A stretch of DNA of 64,000 nucleotides from Gordonia mangrovi (lineage in GTDB: Bacteria; Actinomycetota; Actinomycetes; Mycobacteriales; Mycobacteriaceae). The translations under genes and the position numbers were made by a program. Below, in pieces: positions 37,349 to 46,635 of this stretch. Position 1 is the stretch's first letter; each line of letters opens with the position of its first letter. Under the pieces are notes generated by a model. It saw nothing but the letters and a program-made list of their open reading frames with translations. It had not been told where the DNA came from and did no database searches. The stretch covers positions 5,324,219 through 5,388,218 of the forward strand of contig NZ_CP102850.1 in the NCBI RefSeq assembly GCF_024734075.1, written 5' to 3'.

Positions 37349-39619
37349 GTGGTGACCACCGGCCGGGTCCGTTTGCGCCGACCCGGCCGTGATGGCCAAC
37401 CGAGTAGAGAAAGACGCACCCAGGTAGTGGCAGCCCCCGCCCATACCGCCACCCCGGCCAGTCCGGCACCGGCGGACAACGTGCCCGCGTACCGCACCGA
37501 CCTCGACGGTCTGCGCGGCATCGCGATCGCTCTGGTCGCCTGCTTCCACATCTGGTTCGGCCGGGTCTCCGGCGGTGTGGATGTGTTCCTGGCCCTGTCC
37601 GGCTACTTCTTCCTCGGCTCGCTACTGCGGCACGCCATCCACAGCCAGTCCGCACACGTCACGCTCCGAGACACCATCAACCCGTGGCCGCGCCTCAAAC
37701 GGTTGTTGCGCCGCCTGATCCCGGCACTGTTCACAGTGCTGATCGCGGTCGCGGTCCTGACGGTCATCGTGATCCCGCAGACACGCTGGGTGAGCATCGG
37801 ACGCGAACTCATTGCCAGCGCGCTCTACTACCAGAACTGGCATCTGGCCTTCAATTCCCAGGATTATCTGGCCGCGAGTTCGGCGAACAGCCCGTTGCAG
37901 CACATCTGGTCGATGTCGGTGCAGGGCCAGTTCTTCCTGCTCACCCTGCTGGTCGCGCTCGCGTTCGCTTCTGTCATCAAAGTGGGTGCGCGATTCCTCG
38001 CGCCGGTGGCCGAACCACGGGTGCTCCGCGTGCTCGTCGGGGTGGCCGTGCTGGCGGTGGCGCTGGTGTCGTTCTACTGGGCGCACATGCGGATGGGGGT
38101 CAACCAGCAGTTCAACTACTACGACACCTTCTCCCGCGTCTGGGAGCCGCTCGCCGGTGGACTGCTCGCGATCTGGCTACCGAGCTGGCGGGTGCCGCGG
38201 TGGATTCGGACGGTTGCCGCGGTCGTCGCGCTGACCCTCATCGTGACCTGTGGCTGGTGGATCGACGGCGTGAACGCCTATCCGGGGCCGTGGGCGCTGG
38301 TCCCGGTCGGCTCGACGCTGCTGATCATCTGGGCGGGGGCGACCGCGCTGGAGCGCCCGCGGCCGGGCGCCGACGGCCCACAGGGGTTACCCCCGGTCAA
38401 CCGCATGCTCGCCAGCCGGTGGCCGGTGTGGCTGGGCAGCATCGCCTACGCGCTGTACCTGTGGCACTGGCCGCTGCTGATCTTCTACCTGACCTGGCGG
38501 GGCAAGAACCATGCGAGCGTGCTCGAAGGTGTCGGGCTGCTCGCGGTGTCGATCGGCCTGGCCTGGCTCACCAAGCGCTACATCGAGGATCCGCTGCGCG
38601 GTGGTCGAGCCGAACCCGCACATGCGCGCCGCGACGGTCGGCTGCGCTGGCTCACCTACACCTCGGTGGTGACATCGATCCTGGTGGTCGGCACGCTGGT
38701 GACCGGCATCGGCATCAAGGTCTGGGACCGCCACGTGTCCACCATGGTGGTGGACACCAAGAACCTGGACCCGCGCACCTACCCGGGGGCCCGCGCGCTA
38801 CTGGAGGGGTGGCCGGTCCCCGCGGTCGACCCGCAGCCGTCGCCGCTGATGGTCACGCAGGACTTCCCGGAGACCTCCACCGACGGATACATGAGCAACT
38901 TCGAGGACCCCGCGATCCACGTCGGCGTCTACGGTGACCCGACCGCCACCGAGACCATCGCCCTGATCGGCGGGTCGCACGCCGAGATGTGGATCTCGGC
39001 GCTCGACGAACTCGGCCGACGGAACCACTTCAAGGTCACGACGTACCTCAAGATGGGCTGCCCCATGTCCACCGAACTGGTCCCGAAGCAGGACGGCGTG
39101 CCCTACCCGCAATGCCACGACTGGGTGATGCGAGTGATGGACAAGGTCATCGCCGACAACCCCACTGCGGTGTTCACCAACTCGACCCGACCGCGCGACT
39201 ACCAGCCCGGGGACTGGGTGCCGCCCACCTACCCGCCCATCTTCGACGAGTTCCTGGATGCCGGCATCGAGGTGTTCGGCATCCGCGACACGCCGTGGCC
39301 GCACAACGCCAAGGGGTTGATCGACACGCCGACGTGCCTGGCCGACGGCGGTACCGCGACCAGCTGCGCCACCCGGCGCAGTGTCGCCCTCGCTCCCGAG
39401 GACCCGGCCCGGGCCCTGGCCGCCACCCGCCCGGACTTCCATGCCCTCGACCTCTCCGACGGAGTGTGTGACGACGAACTGTGTCCCGCGATCGTGGGCA
39501 ACATCGTGGTCTACAAGGATTGGCACCATCTCAGCGCCACCTATGTGCGCAGCCTCACCGATGAGCTGGGACGGCAGATGGCCGAGGCCGCACCGTGGAC
39601 GGGTCCGCCCGCGCCGTGA
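37349..39619 (+). CDS. Membrane acyltransferase with C-terminal SGNH domain (Rv1565c-like)
   Basis: 756 residues. Acyltransferase-3 domain with about ten membrane helices (residues about 45-430) starts YRTDLDGLRGIAIALVACFH, the His being the usual catalytic residue, and continues GGVDVFLALSGYFF. An extracytoplasmic SGNH domain follows: IALIGGSHAEMW supplies the Ser and DWHHLSATYVRSL the late Asp/His pair. Such OafA-like proteins O-acylate cell-wall sugars or lipids. M. tuberculosis Rv1565c also borders treX. The start is unsure: GTG 37349 is the longest, GTG 37427 would remove a basic leader of 26 residues. Confidence 0.88.
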   Translation: MVTTGRVRLRRPGRDGQPSRERRTQVVAAPAHTATPASPAPADNVPAYRTDLDGLRGIAIALVACFHIWFGRVSGGVDVFLALSGYFFLGSLLRHAIHSQSAHVTLRDTINPWPRLKRLLRRLIPALFTVLIAVAVLTVIVIPQTRWVSIGRELIASALYYQNWHLAFNSQDYLAASSANSPLQHIWSMSVQGQFFLLTLLVALAFASVIKVGARFLAPVAEPRVLRVLVGVAVLAVALVSFYWAHMRMGVNQQFNYYDTFSRVWEPLAGGLLAIWLPSWRVPRWIRTVAAVVALTLIVTCGWWIDGVNAYPGPWALVPVGSTLLIIWAGATALERPRPGADGPQGLPPVNRMLASRWPVWLGSIAYALYLWHWPLLIFYLTWRGKNHASVLEGVGLLAVSIGLAWLTKRYIEDPLRGGRAEPAHARRDGRLRWLTYTSVVTSILVVGTLVTGIGIKVWDRHVSTMVVDTKNLDPRTYPGARALLEGWPVPAVDPQPSPLMVTQDFPETSTDGYMSNFEDPAIHVGVYGDPTATETIALIGGSHAEMWISALDELGRRNHFKVTTYLKMGCPMSTELVPKQDGVPYPQCHDWVMRVMDKVIADNPTAVFTNSTRPRDYQPGDWVPPTYPPIFDEFLDAGIEVFGIRDTPWPHNAKGLIDTPTCLADGGTATSCATRRSVALAPEDPARALAATRPDFHALDLSDGVCDDELCPAIVGNIVVYKDWHHLSATYVRSLTDELGRQMAEAAPWTGPPAP

Positions 39620-39680
39620 GAGTCGCCGACACCACACCGGCGCCCGGTCGCTCCGAGATGTACGGCCGACGGTTCGCGGC

Positions 39681-39686
39681 TAGTGT
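39681..39686 (+). promoter_or_regulatory. -10 element (TAGTGT), probable leaderless start of treX
   Basis: TAGTGT ends 6 nt before the ATG at 39693. Favours that ATG over the internal one at 39714, which has a GAAGG ahead of it. Confidence 0.45.
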
Positions 39687-39692
39687 CATCTC

Positions 39693-42194
39693 ATGGAATC
39701 GCCGAAGGCCGAGATGACCCCGTCGCCGGCCCCCGACGCGGATCAACGGGACACACCTGATCCCGCGGAGATGGTCGACATCCCCGCCCCGGACACCTGG
39801 CCGCCCACCACCACGGAGTCGGCACCTTTCGTCGTCTGGCCCGGGAACGCCTACCCGCTGGGCGCCACCTATGACGGTGTGGGAACCAACTTCTCACTCT
39901 TCTCCGAGATCGCGACCGCGGTCGATCTCTGCCTGATCGACGCCTCGGGAGTCGAGCAACGCATCCGTCTCGAAGAGGTCGACGGGTATTGCTGGCACTG
40001 CTATCTCCCCAACATCGGTCCAGGGCAGTTCTACGGATTCCGCGTACACGGCCCATACGACCCCGCCCACGGCTTGCGCTGCGACCCGAGCAAGCTGCTC
40101 CTCGACCCCTACGGCAAAGCCTTCCACGGAGATTTCGACGGCAACCCGGCGTTGTTCTCGTACGCGATGGCCGATCCCGCCGACAACACCTCGGACGCCG
40201 AGCAACCCACCGACGAACAGGTCGATGATGCGGCGCCCACGGACGCGGCGGCCCCGGGCACGCACGAGGCCGACGACGCCGCCGACGAGGCGCCGGACAC
40301 CGGCGTGGACGCGACAACACCGGACGACCGCAGCCCCGCCCAGACCGATCCGGTCCGGGCCACCGCCGGCGAACCGAGTCCCGCGGTGACCGGTACCGCC
40401 ACCCCGAGTGTGCCGATGGCGTCGTCGCATCCCACCGACATGCCGCAACTGGACTCGCTCGGCCACACCATGGTCTCGGTGGTCATCAATCCGTACTTCG
40501 ACTGGCAGAACGATCGACAGCCGCGCCATCCCTACCACCAGACGGTCATCTACGAGGCGCACGTCAAGGGCATGACCGCCACCCATCCCGACGTCCCCGA
40601 ACACCTGCGCGGCACCTACGCCGGCCTGTGCCACCCGGTCATCATCGAGCACCTGAAATCCCTGGGCATCACCGCCATCGAACTGATGCCGGTGCACCAG
40701 TTCATGCAGGACTTCGTCCTGAGAGACAAGGGACTGCGAAACTACTGGGGCTACAACACGTTCGGCTTCCTCGCGCCGCACCTGGAGTACGCCTCACAGC
40801 CCGAGCAGCCGGCGTCTGCGGTGACCGAGTTCAAGGCCATGGTGCGCGAGTTCCACCGCGCCGGCATCGAGGTGATCCTCGACGTCGTCTACAACCACAC
40901 CGCCGAGGGCAACCACCTGGGACCCACGATCTCGTTCCGCGGCATCGACAACGCCGCCTATTACCGTCTCGTGGACGGTAATCCCGAGATGTACATGGAC
41001 TACACCGGAACGGGCAACAGCCTCAACGGACGCCATCCGCACACCCTGCAGTTGATCATGGACTCGTTGCGCTACTGGGTACTCGAGATGCATGTCGACG
41101 GCTTCCGTTTCGACCTCGCCTCGACCCTCGCCCGCGAACTCCATGACGTGGACCGGCTGTCGGCGTTCTTCGACCTGGTGCAACAGGATCCGGTGGTCAG
41201 CCAGGTGAAGCTGATCGCCGAGCCCTGGGATGTCGGCGAGGGCGGCTACCAGGTCGGCAATTTCCCGCCACTGTGGACGGAATGGAACGGCAAGTACCGC
41301 GACACGGTCCGCGACTACTGGCGCGGGGAACCGGCCACACTCGGTGAGTTCGCCTCCCGACTCACCGGGTCCTCGGACCTCTACGAGGCCACCGGTCGAC
41401 GTCCGTTGGCCAGTATCAACTTCGTGATCGCCCACGATGGCTTCACGCTGCGGGATCTGGTGTCCTACAACGAGAAACACAACGCAGCCAACGGCGAGGA
41501 CAACCGCGACGGAGAAAGTCACAACCGCTCGTGGAACTGTGGGGTGGAGGGGCCGACCGACGACCCGGACGTCCTCGCGCTACGCGGCCGCCAGCAACGC
41601 AACATCCTGGCGACGTTGTTCCTGTCCCAGGGCACGCCCATGCTGGCCCACGGCGACGAACTCGGGCGCACCCAGCAGGGCAACAACAACGTGTACTGCC
41701 AGGATTCGGAATTGGCCTGGATGGATTGGGCGTTGGCCGAGAAGAACGCCGACCTGCTCGATTTCACCCGCAAGGCGATCAACCTGCGCACCCGCCACCC
41801 CGTGTTCCGCCGACGGCGCTTCTTCGCCGGCAAGCCGATCCGGTGGGGCCACCAAGCCCTCGACATCGTCTGGCTGACCCCCGCCGGGCAGGAGATGACG
41901 GCCGAGGACTGGGACAGCGGGTTCGGCCGCAGCCTCGCGGTGTACTTCAACGGCGACGGCATCGGCGAGCCCGATGAGCGCGGCGAGAAGATCGTCGACG
42001 ACAGTTTCGTCATCTGTTTCAATGCCCACGACGGTGACATCGACTTCACCCTGCCACCGTCATCGTGGGGGCTGGAATGGGTCGGGGAACTCGACACCAC
42101 ACATCCGACCGGTGACAGCGACCTGACGGCCACCGCCCACTCCACGGTGACCGTCGGCGCGCGCTCCGTACTGGTCCTGCGCAGGGTGGCGTGA
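39693..42194 (+). CDS. glgX: Glycogen debranching enzyme (GlgX/TreX) with low-complexity insertion
   Basis: 833 residues. GH13 isoamylase-type enzyme that removes alpha-1,6 branches, preparing chains for TreY. A CBM48 domain (about residues 45-155) precedes the barrel. Catalytic motifs are DVVYNH (397-402), GFRFDLA (nucleophile Asp474), IAEPWD (acid Glu510) and AHDG (580-583). M. tuberculosis TreX has 721 residues; the excess is an N-terminal 40 residues plus an acidic Ala/Asp/Pro/Thr-rich stretch at about 160-248 between CBM48 and barrel. It is 10 nt ahead of treY. Confidence 0.95.
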   Translation: MESPKAEMTPSPAPDADQRDTPDPAEMVDIPAPDTWPPTTTESAPFVVWPGNAYPLGATYDGVGTNFSLFSEIATAVDLCLIDASGVEQRIRLEEVDGYCWHCYLPNIGPGQFYGFRVHGPYDPAHGLRCDPSKLLLDPYGKAFHGDFDGNPALFSYAMADPADNTSDAEQPTDEQVDDAAPTDAAAPGTHEADDAADEAPDTGVDATTPDDRSPAQTDPVRATAGEPSPAVTGTATPSVPMASSHPTDMPQLDSLGHTMVSVVINPYFDWQNDRQPRHPYHQTVIYEAHVKGMTATHPDVPEHLRGTYAGLCHPVIIEHLKSLGITAIELMPVHQFMQDFVLRDKGLRNYWGYNTFGFLAPHLEYASQPEQPASAVTEFKAMVREFHRAGIEVILDVVYNHTAEGNHLGPTISFRGIDNAAYYRLVDGNPEMYMDYTGTGNSLNGRHPHTLQLIMDSLRYWVLEMHVDGFRFDLASTLARELHDVDRLSAFFDLVQQDPVVSQVKLIAEPWDVGEGGYQVGNFPPLWTEWNGKYRDTVRDYWRGEPATLGEFASRLTGSSDLYEATGRRPLASINFVIAHDGFTLRDLVSYNEKHNAANGEDNRDGESHNRSWNCGVEGPTDDPDVLALRGRQQRNILATLFLSQGTPMLAHGDELGRTQQGNNNVYCQDSELAWMDWALAEKNADLLDFTRKAINLRTRHPVFRRRRFFAGKPIRWGHQALDIVWLTPAGQEMTAEDWDSGFGRSLAVYFNGDGIGEPDERGEKIVDDSFVICFNAHDGDIDFTLPPSSWGLEWVGELDTTHPTGDSDLTATAHSTVTVGARSVLVLRRVA

Positions 42195-42204
42195 GTCGAC
42201 GGCG

Positions 42205-44544
42205 ATGACCACTCCCTCGCCTCTCGGGGTCGGCGGACTGCGTGAACCCGTGGCCACCTACCGGGTCCAGCTCACACCTGATTTCGGTTTCGCCGAGGTC
42301 ATCGGGATCCTCGACCATCTCGTGTCCCTCGGGGTCAGTCATCTCTATCTGTCCCCGATCGGAAGGGCCACGGCCGGATCGACCCACGGTTACGACTGGG
42401 TGCCGCCGCCGGTGGTGGCACCGGAGCTCGGTGGTCTCGACGGGCTGCGTGAACTGCGCAGTGCGGCACGTGCGGTGGGACTCGGACTGATCGTCGACAT
42501 CGTCCCCAATCACACCGGGGTCGCCGACGTCACGCAGAACCCGTGGTTCGGCGATCTGCTGCGCTACGGTTCCGCCTCCCGCTACGCCTCGTGGTTCGAT
42601 GTGGACTTCTCCAGCGACAACGGGGCCGACGGCAAGATCGCGCTGCCCGTCCTCGCGGCCGACGGGGACCTGTCCCCGCTCGCCGTGACCGACGGTCATC
42701 TGCGCTACTACGACCACGTCTTCCCCGTCACACCGGGGTCGGCCACCTCCGGCGATCCGATCGCGGTGCACGAGCGCCAGCACTACCGCCTGGTGCCCTG
42801 GGACAGCGGCCTGATCGGCTACCGCAGGTTCTTCACCGTCAACGAACTCGCCGGGCTGCGGCAGGAGGAACCGGCGGTCTACAGCGCGACTCACGGATGG
42901 CTGCTCGACCTGGTGGATGAGGACCTGATCGACGGTGTGCGCGTGGATCATCCCGACGGGCTCTGGGATCCGCAGTCGTATCTGCGCAGACTGCGCAGTG
43001 ACCTCGGCGAGCGTCGACTGCTCTACATCGAGAAGATCCTGGCCGCCGACGAACCGCTGGAACCGACGCTGCCGGTGGACGGCACGACCGGCTACGATCA
43101 GCTGCGCATCATCGACGGGGTGTTCACCGCACCGAGCGGGATCGTCGAACTCGGCGAGATCCATGAACGATTGACCGGGCAGCCCGGGGACGGCGACTGG
43201 CTGCATCATGCCGAGCGAACGCGCAAGCTGACCACGCTGCGTGAGATGTTTCCCACCGAACACCGCCGGCTGGTGCGGGCGATCACCCACTCCGACCCGT
43301 CTGCGGACGCGGCAGCCGTTGCCGAGGCCACTGCCGAACTCATCGCCGACCTCGGCGTCTACCGCGCCGACTATCCGTCGCTGCGCGCCCGGCTCGAGCG
43401 GGTGGCTTCGGCCATCGCCGTGCGGATTCCGCGTCTCGCGCCGGCGCTGGATCTCGTGATCCGCACCACCGCGAGTCCGGGTGCGGCGACCTCGCGGTTG
43501 GCGCAGACCTGTGGTGCGGTGACCGCGAAGAGCGTCGAGGACAGCCTCTTCTATCGCACGGCCCGGCTGGTGTCGGCGCAGGAGGTGGGCGGTGATCCGG
43601 CCGATCCCACGGTGAGTGTGCGGGAGTTCCACGCCCACAACCTCCACCGCAACCGCGAGTGGCCGTGGGCGATGACGGCAACCTCCACCCACGACACGAA
43701 ACGCGGCGAAGATGTGCGCGCCCGCATCGCGGTGCTGTCCCAGGTACCCGAACGCTGGTCGATGGTGGTCGACACGCTTTGGCGATCGACTCCGCCGCCC
43801 GACGATCTCACCGGATACTTTCTGCTGCAGAACATCATCGGGGTATGGCCCGTCGACGGCTCCGTGGACGACACTTTGCGTACCCGCATCACCGAGTACG
43901 CGACCAAGGCGGCCCGGGAATCCGGGCTGCGTACCACCTGGACCGAGGTCGACGACGACTTCGAATCCGCACTCGCCGCCTGGATCGCCGCGATCACCAC
44001 CGGCGAAGCGGCACAGAAGATCTCGGCGCTGGTCGCCGAGATCGCCGCGAGCTGGCGGACGGAGGCGTTGGGCCGCAAGCTGATCGCACTGCTCGGACCC
44101 GGCGTCGGGGACATCTATCAGGGCACTCAGTGGTGGGACGACTCACTGGTGGACCCGGACAATCGCCGTCCGGTCGATCACGACCGACCGACGGAACATC
44201 CGAAGGCTCAGTTGATCCGGGCGGCGCTGGGGGTCCGCACCCGCCATGCCGCAGCGTTCGGCGCCGGTAGCGACTACACCCCGCTCCATGCCGACGGACG
44301 GGGAGCCGACCACGTGATCGCTTTCGCGCGCGGTGCCGGAGGTCGCGCCGAGGTGGTCGTGGTCGCGACCCGTCTCACCCACAGCCTGTCCGAGGCAGGC
44401 GGCAAGACGACAAACCTCACCCTTCCCGCCGGCAGGTGGCTCGACGCGCTCGCGCCCGACCACGAGATCGCCGGCGCCGAACCCGTCGCGCTGTCCGAGA
44501 TCACCGCATTCCACGGCGTCGGGCTGCTGGCCCGAGCCGACTGA
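42205..44544 (+). CDS. treY: Maltooligosyltrehalose synthase
   Basis: 779 residues. Turns the reducing end of a maltooligosaccharide into an alpha,alpha-1,1 linkage, giving maltooligosyltrehalose. GH13_26 motifs are ATYRVQLTPDFGF, LYLSPIGRATAGSTHGYDW, DIVPNH, IDGVRVDHPDG (nucleophile Asp), LLYIEKIL (Glu) and ATSTHDTKRGED. Ends with a normal C-terminal beta-domain. It follows treX by 10 nt, but its usual partner treZ is 9.7 kb away across an inverted mce operon. Confidence 0.96.
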   Translation: MTTPSPLGVGGLREPVATYRVQLTPDFGFAEVIGILDHLVSLGVSHLYLSPIGRATAGSTHGYDWVPPPVVAPELGGLDGLRELRSAARAVGLGLIVDIVPNHTGVADVTQNPWFGDLLRYGSASRYASWFDVDFSSDNGADGKIALPVLAADGDLSPLAVTDGHLRYYDHVFPVTPGSATSGDPIAVHERQHYRLVPWDSGLIGYRRFFTVNELAGLRQEEPAVYSATHGWLLDLVDEDLIDGVRVDHPDGLWDPQSYLRRLRSDLGERRLLYIEKILAADEPLEPTLPVDGTTGYDQLRIIDGVFTAPSGIVELGEIHERLTGQPGDGDWLHHAERTRKLTTLREMFPTEHRRLVRAITHSDPSADAAAVAEATAELIADLGVYRADYPSLRARLERVASAIAVRIPRLAPALDLVIRTTASPGAATSRLAQTCGAVTAKSVEDSLFYRTARLVSAQEVGGDPADPTVSVREFHAHNLHRNREWPWAMTATSTHDTKRGEDVRARIAVLSQVPERWSMVVDTLWRSTPPPDDLTGYFLLQNIIGVWPVDGSVDDTLRTRITEYATKAARESGLRTTWTEVDDDFESALAAWIAAITTGEAAQKISALVAEIAASWRTEALGRKLIALLGPGVGDIYQGTQWWDDSLVDPDNRRPVDHDRPTEHPKAQLIRAALGVRTRHAAAFGAGSDYTPLHADGRGADHVIAFARGAGGRAEVVVVATRLTHSLSEAGGKTTNLTLPAGRWLDALAPDHEIAGAEPVALSEITAFHGVGLLARAD

Positions 44545-44575
44545 ATCCCCGGCCCCCGCTCCGGTCGACGCGACG

Positions 44576-45436
44576 TCAGCCGCCTGGGGCGGGCGAGGGG
44601 GCCGGTGCCGCCGGTTCCTGCGGCGTGCCGTTCGCGCCGCCCTGCTCCTCGCCGATACCGGCCTGCGCGCCACTGAGTTCGGAGACCAGCCATCGACCGT
44701 CCTCCTCGCGGAGATCGAGCCACAACAGCATCAGACTCTTGCCGCCCTCGGGCGCGATCGCACTTTTCCCGCTGACCTCCATCAGCACCGCCGTGCGAGC
44801 GGAGTCGGTGTCGAAGGTCTCCACCGACACCGACTTCACCGTCGACTGGGCATCCTGCAGGTTGAGTTGCTCGACGGCCTCGGCGGTGTCGGACTGTTGC
44901 TGTTCGAGATGCTCACGGAACTCACCGGTCGACAACGGGCCGAGCAGCTCTTTCATGCTGCCGACGCCGTCCTTGGTCATCGTGCCGACGAGCTTCGTCA
45001 CGAACTCCTCGGAGGCGGCCTTGCTGGCGTCGAACGCGTCGAGTCGCTGCCGCTCCTGGTAGTAGCCCCAGCCGAGCAGGGCCACCCCCACGACGGCCGC
45101 TATCGCCACCACGGCCGCGAGCACCTTCGTCAGGCCCGCAGTGGTGAAGGTGAGCGAGATCTGACGGGGTTGCGACGACTTCTGACCCGACGAACCGGAC
45201 ACTGCCGCGCCGGACACTGCCGCGCCGGGCGCGGTGTCGGTCTCCGGGCTCTCGCGGCGCGCCGGGTCCGACGAACCCGAACCGGCCGAGCGATTGCGGG
45301 CCGCCTTGGTCCGCGGTCGTGGGGTGGGCGCAGCGGCCTCGGCATCACCGGAATCGGTATCCGGCGCGGTCGCCCCGGTGGTGTCCTCTCCGGTGGTGTT
45401 CTCAGCGTCGTCGGTCGGCTTGTCCTGCTCGGTCAT
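44576..45436 (-). CDS. Mce-associated membrane protein
   Basis: 286 residues. A low-complexity acidic and Ser/Pro-rich cytoplasmic start of about 95 residues is followed by one hydrophobic helix (VLAAVVAIAAVVGVALLGWGYY). An extracytoplasmic domain begins DASKAASEEFVTKLVGTMTK and contains VKSVSVETFDTDSARTAVLMEVSG, typical of Mas/Mam proteins that close mce operons. These stabilise the Mce complex in mycobacteria. Only one such gene is present here; many operons have two. It is 14 nt after mceF. Confidence 0.88.
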   Translation of the reverse strand: MTEQDKPTDDAENTTGEDTTGATAPDTDSGDAEAAAPTPRPRTKAARNRSAGSGSSDPARRESPETDTAPGAAVSGAAVSGSSGQKSSQPRQISLTFTTAGLTKVLAAVVAIAAVVGVALLGWGYYQERQRLDAFDASKAASEEFVTKLVGTMTKDGVGSMKELLGPLSTGEFREHLEQQQSDTAEAVEQLNLQDAQSTVKSVSVETFDTDSARTAVLMEVSGKSAIAPEGGKSLMLLWLDLREEDGRWLVSELSGAQAGIGEEQGGANGTPQEPAAPAPSPAPGG

Positions 45437-45450
45437 CCCTACTCTTCACG

Positions 45451-46635
45451 TCATTTGTCGAGCGGCACGGTCCGCGCGTTCGGATCGAAATTCGGCGGCG
45501 GACCGGCGGTGTCGTCACCAGGTGGGCGCGGCGCATTCGCCGAGCCACGGATCTGCTGATTCGGATCTTCAGTGACACAGTACAGATTGGTCGGGACGCT
45601 GAGTTCCAGGATCTTGGTCGGGCGCACCGGCGTCACTGCGTAGTTGCAGCTGGGCCGCGGATAAACCGAACCGAACGCCCACCATGCACCGTCGTGGAAC
45701 ATGCTCAGACTCTTGACACTGGCGTCCCGGATCGACGGCAGTAGATTGGCGATCGCCGGCGCGCGTAAGGCGCCCTGGCGCGCGATGTCGACCAACTGCT
45801 GCATGACATCGGTGATCGGGTCGCGGATCTGGTTCATCGAACCGGTCAGACTCGTCAGCTGCGTCGGCCCCCGATCGAGCAACAACCGCAACTCCTTGTC
45901 GGCGGCCACGGCGGCGTTGACGATCGTGCTCATCGAGTCGACCGTGGTACCCAGGTCGGGCTGGATGTCGGCAGTCGTCTTCAGGATGGTGCCGGTGTCC
46001 GAGATCAGTTTCGTGGTCTGCGGCAGCACCCGGGCCAGGTCGGCGAAGATCGTTCCGCCGGAGACGAACAGCGACTGGAGGACGTTGTCACCGGTCCCGT
46101 CCGCCCCGAGCCCGACCTCCAGGTTGTCGATCGCCGACCGCAACTCCACCGGGTCGATCTGATCGACGACGTTCAGCGTCAACTCGAGGGTCTGCGGGAA
46201 CGGGGCGGTGACACGGGTCTGATTGATGTCGATCTCATCACCGTTCACGAAGTACGGGCCGTCGGCGGTGGCCGGCTGGAAGTCCACGTACTGCTCACCG
46301 GCAGCGGACAGGCCGAGCGCGGCCACCACGGCGTTGCGATTGATCTGCACGTCCTCGGCGATCTCCACCGTGACGTCCACCGATTCGGGCTGCACGCGGA
46401 TCTGTTGCACGTCACCGATCCGGGCTCCGCGCAGCGTGACCCCCGAGGTCTCCTGCAATCCGCCGGAGTTCGGGAAATGCACGGTCAGCTGGTAGGTGCC
46501 CCGGAACGGGTCCCAGCGCAACGCACCGAACGACAGATATGCCAGACCCACCAGCATCACCAGGATCAAGCCGATGTTGCCGACCACGATCGAGTGTTTG
46601 CGCACCCAGGTGATCGGACCGGTCACCGCGCTCAT
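45451..46635 (-). CDS. mceF: Mce family protein F
   Basis: 394 residues with the ATG start at 46635. Single N-terminal helix (IVVGNIGLILVMLVGLAYLS), an MCE domain (YQLTVHFPNSGGLQETSGVT, then RGARIGDVQQI) and a long helical part that ends in a Pro/Asn-rich tail. Mce A-F proteins form a heterohexameric lipid shuttle across the periplasm. Start overlaps the mceE stop by 4 nt. A longer reading upstream is antisense-like and was discarded. Confidence 0.93.
   Translation of the reverse strand: MSAVTGPITWVRKHSIVVGNIGLILVMLVGLAYLSFGALRWDPFRGTYQLTVHFPNSGGLQETSGVTLRGARIGDVQQIRVQPESVDVTVEIAEDVQINRNAVVAALGLSAAGEQYVDFQPATADGPYFVNGDEIDINQTRVTAPFPQTLELTLNVVDQIDPVELRSAIDNLEVGLGADGTGDNVLQSLFVSGGTIFADLARVLPQTTKLISDTGTILKTTADIQPDLGTTVDSMSTIVNAAVAADKELRLLLDRGPTQLTSLTGSMNQIRDPITDVMQQLVDIARQGALRAPAIANLLPSIRDASVKSLSMFHDGAWWAFGSVYPRPSCNYAVTPVRPTKILELSVPTNLYCVTEDPNQQIRGSANAPRPPGDDTAGPPPNFDPNARTVPLDK

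Noticed and set aside
42046..43692. 548-codon open frame on the minus strand
   Set aside because: Antisense to treX end and treY, both of which have complete catalytic motifs.
44545..44575. Insertion-sequence remnants or target duplications at the mce borders
   Set aside because: The 31-bp and 216-bp edges were compared by eye; no matching direct repeat, terminal inverted repeat or transposase fragment was seen.
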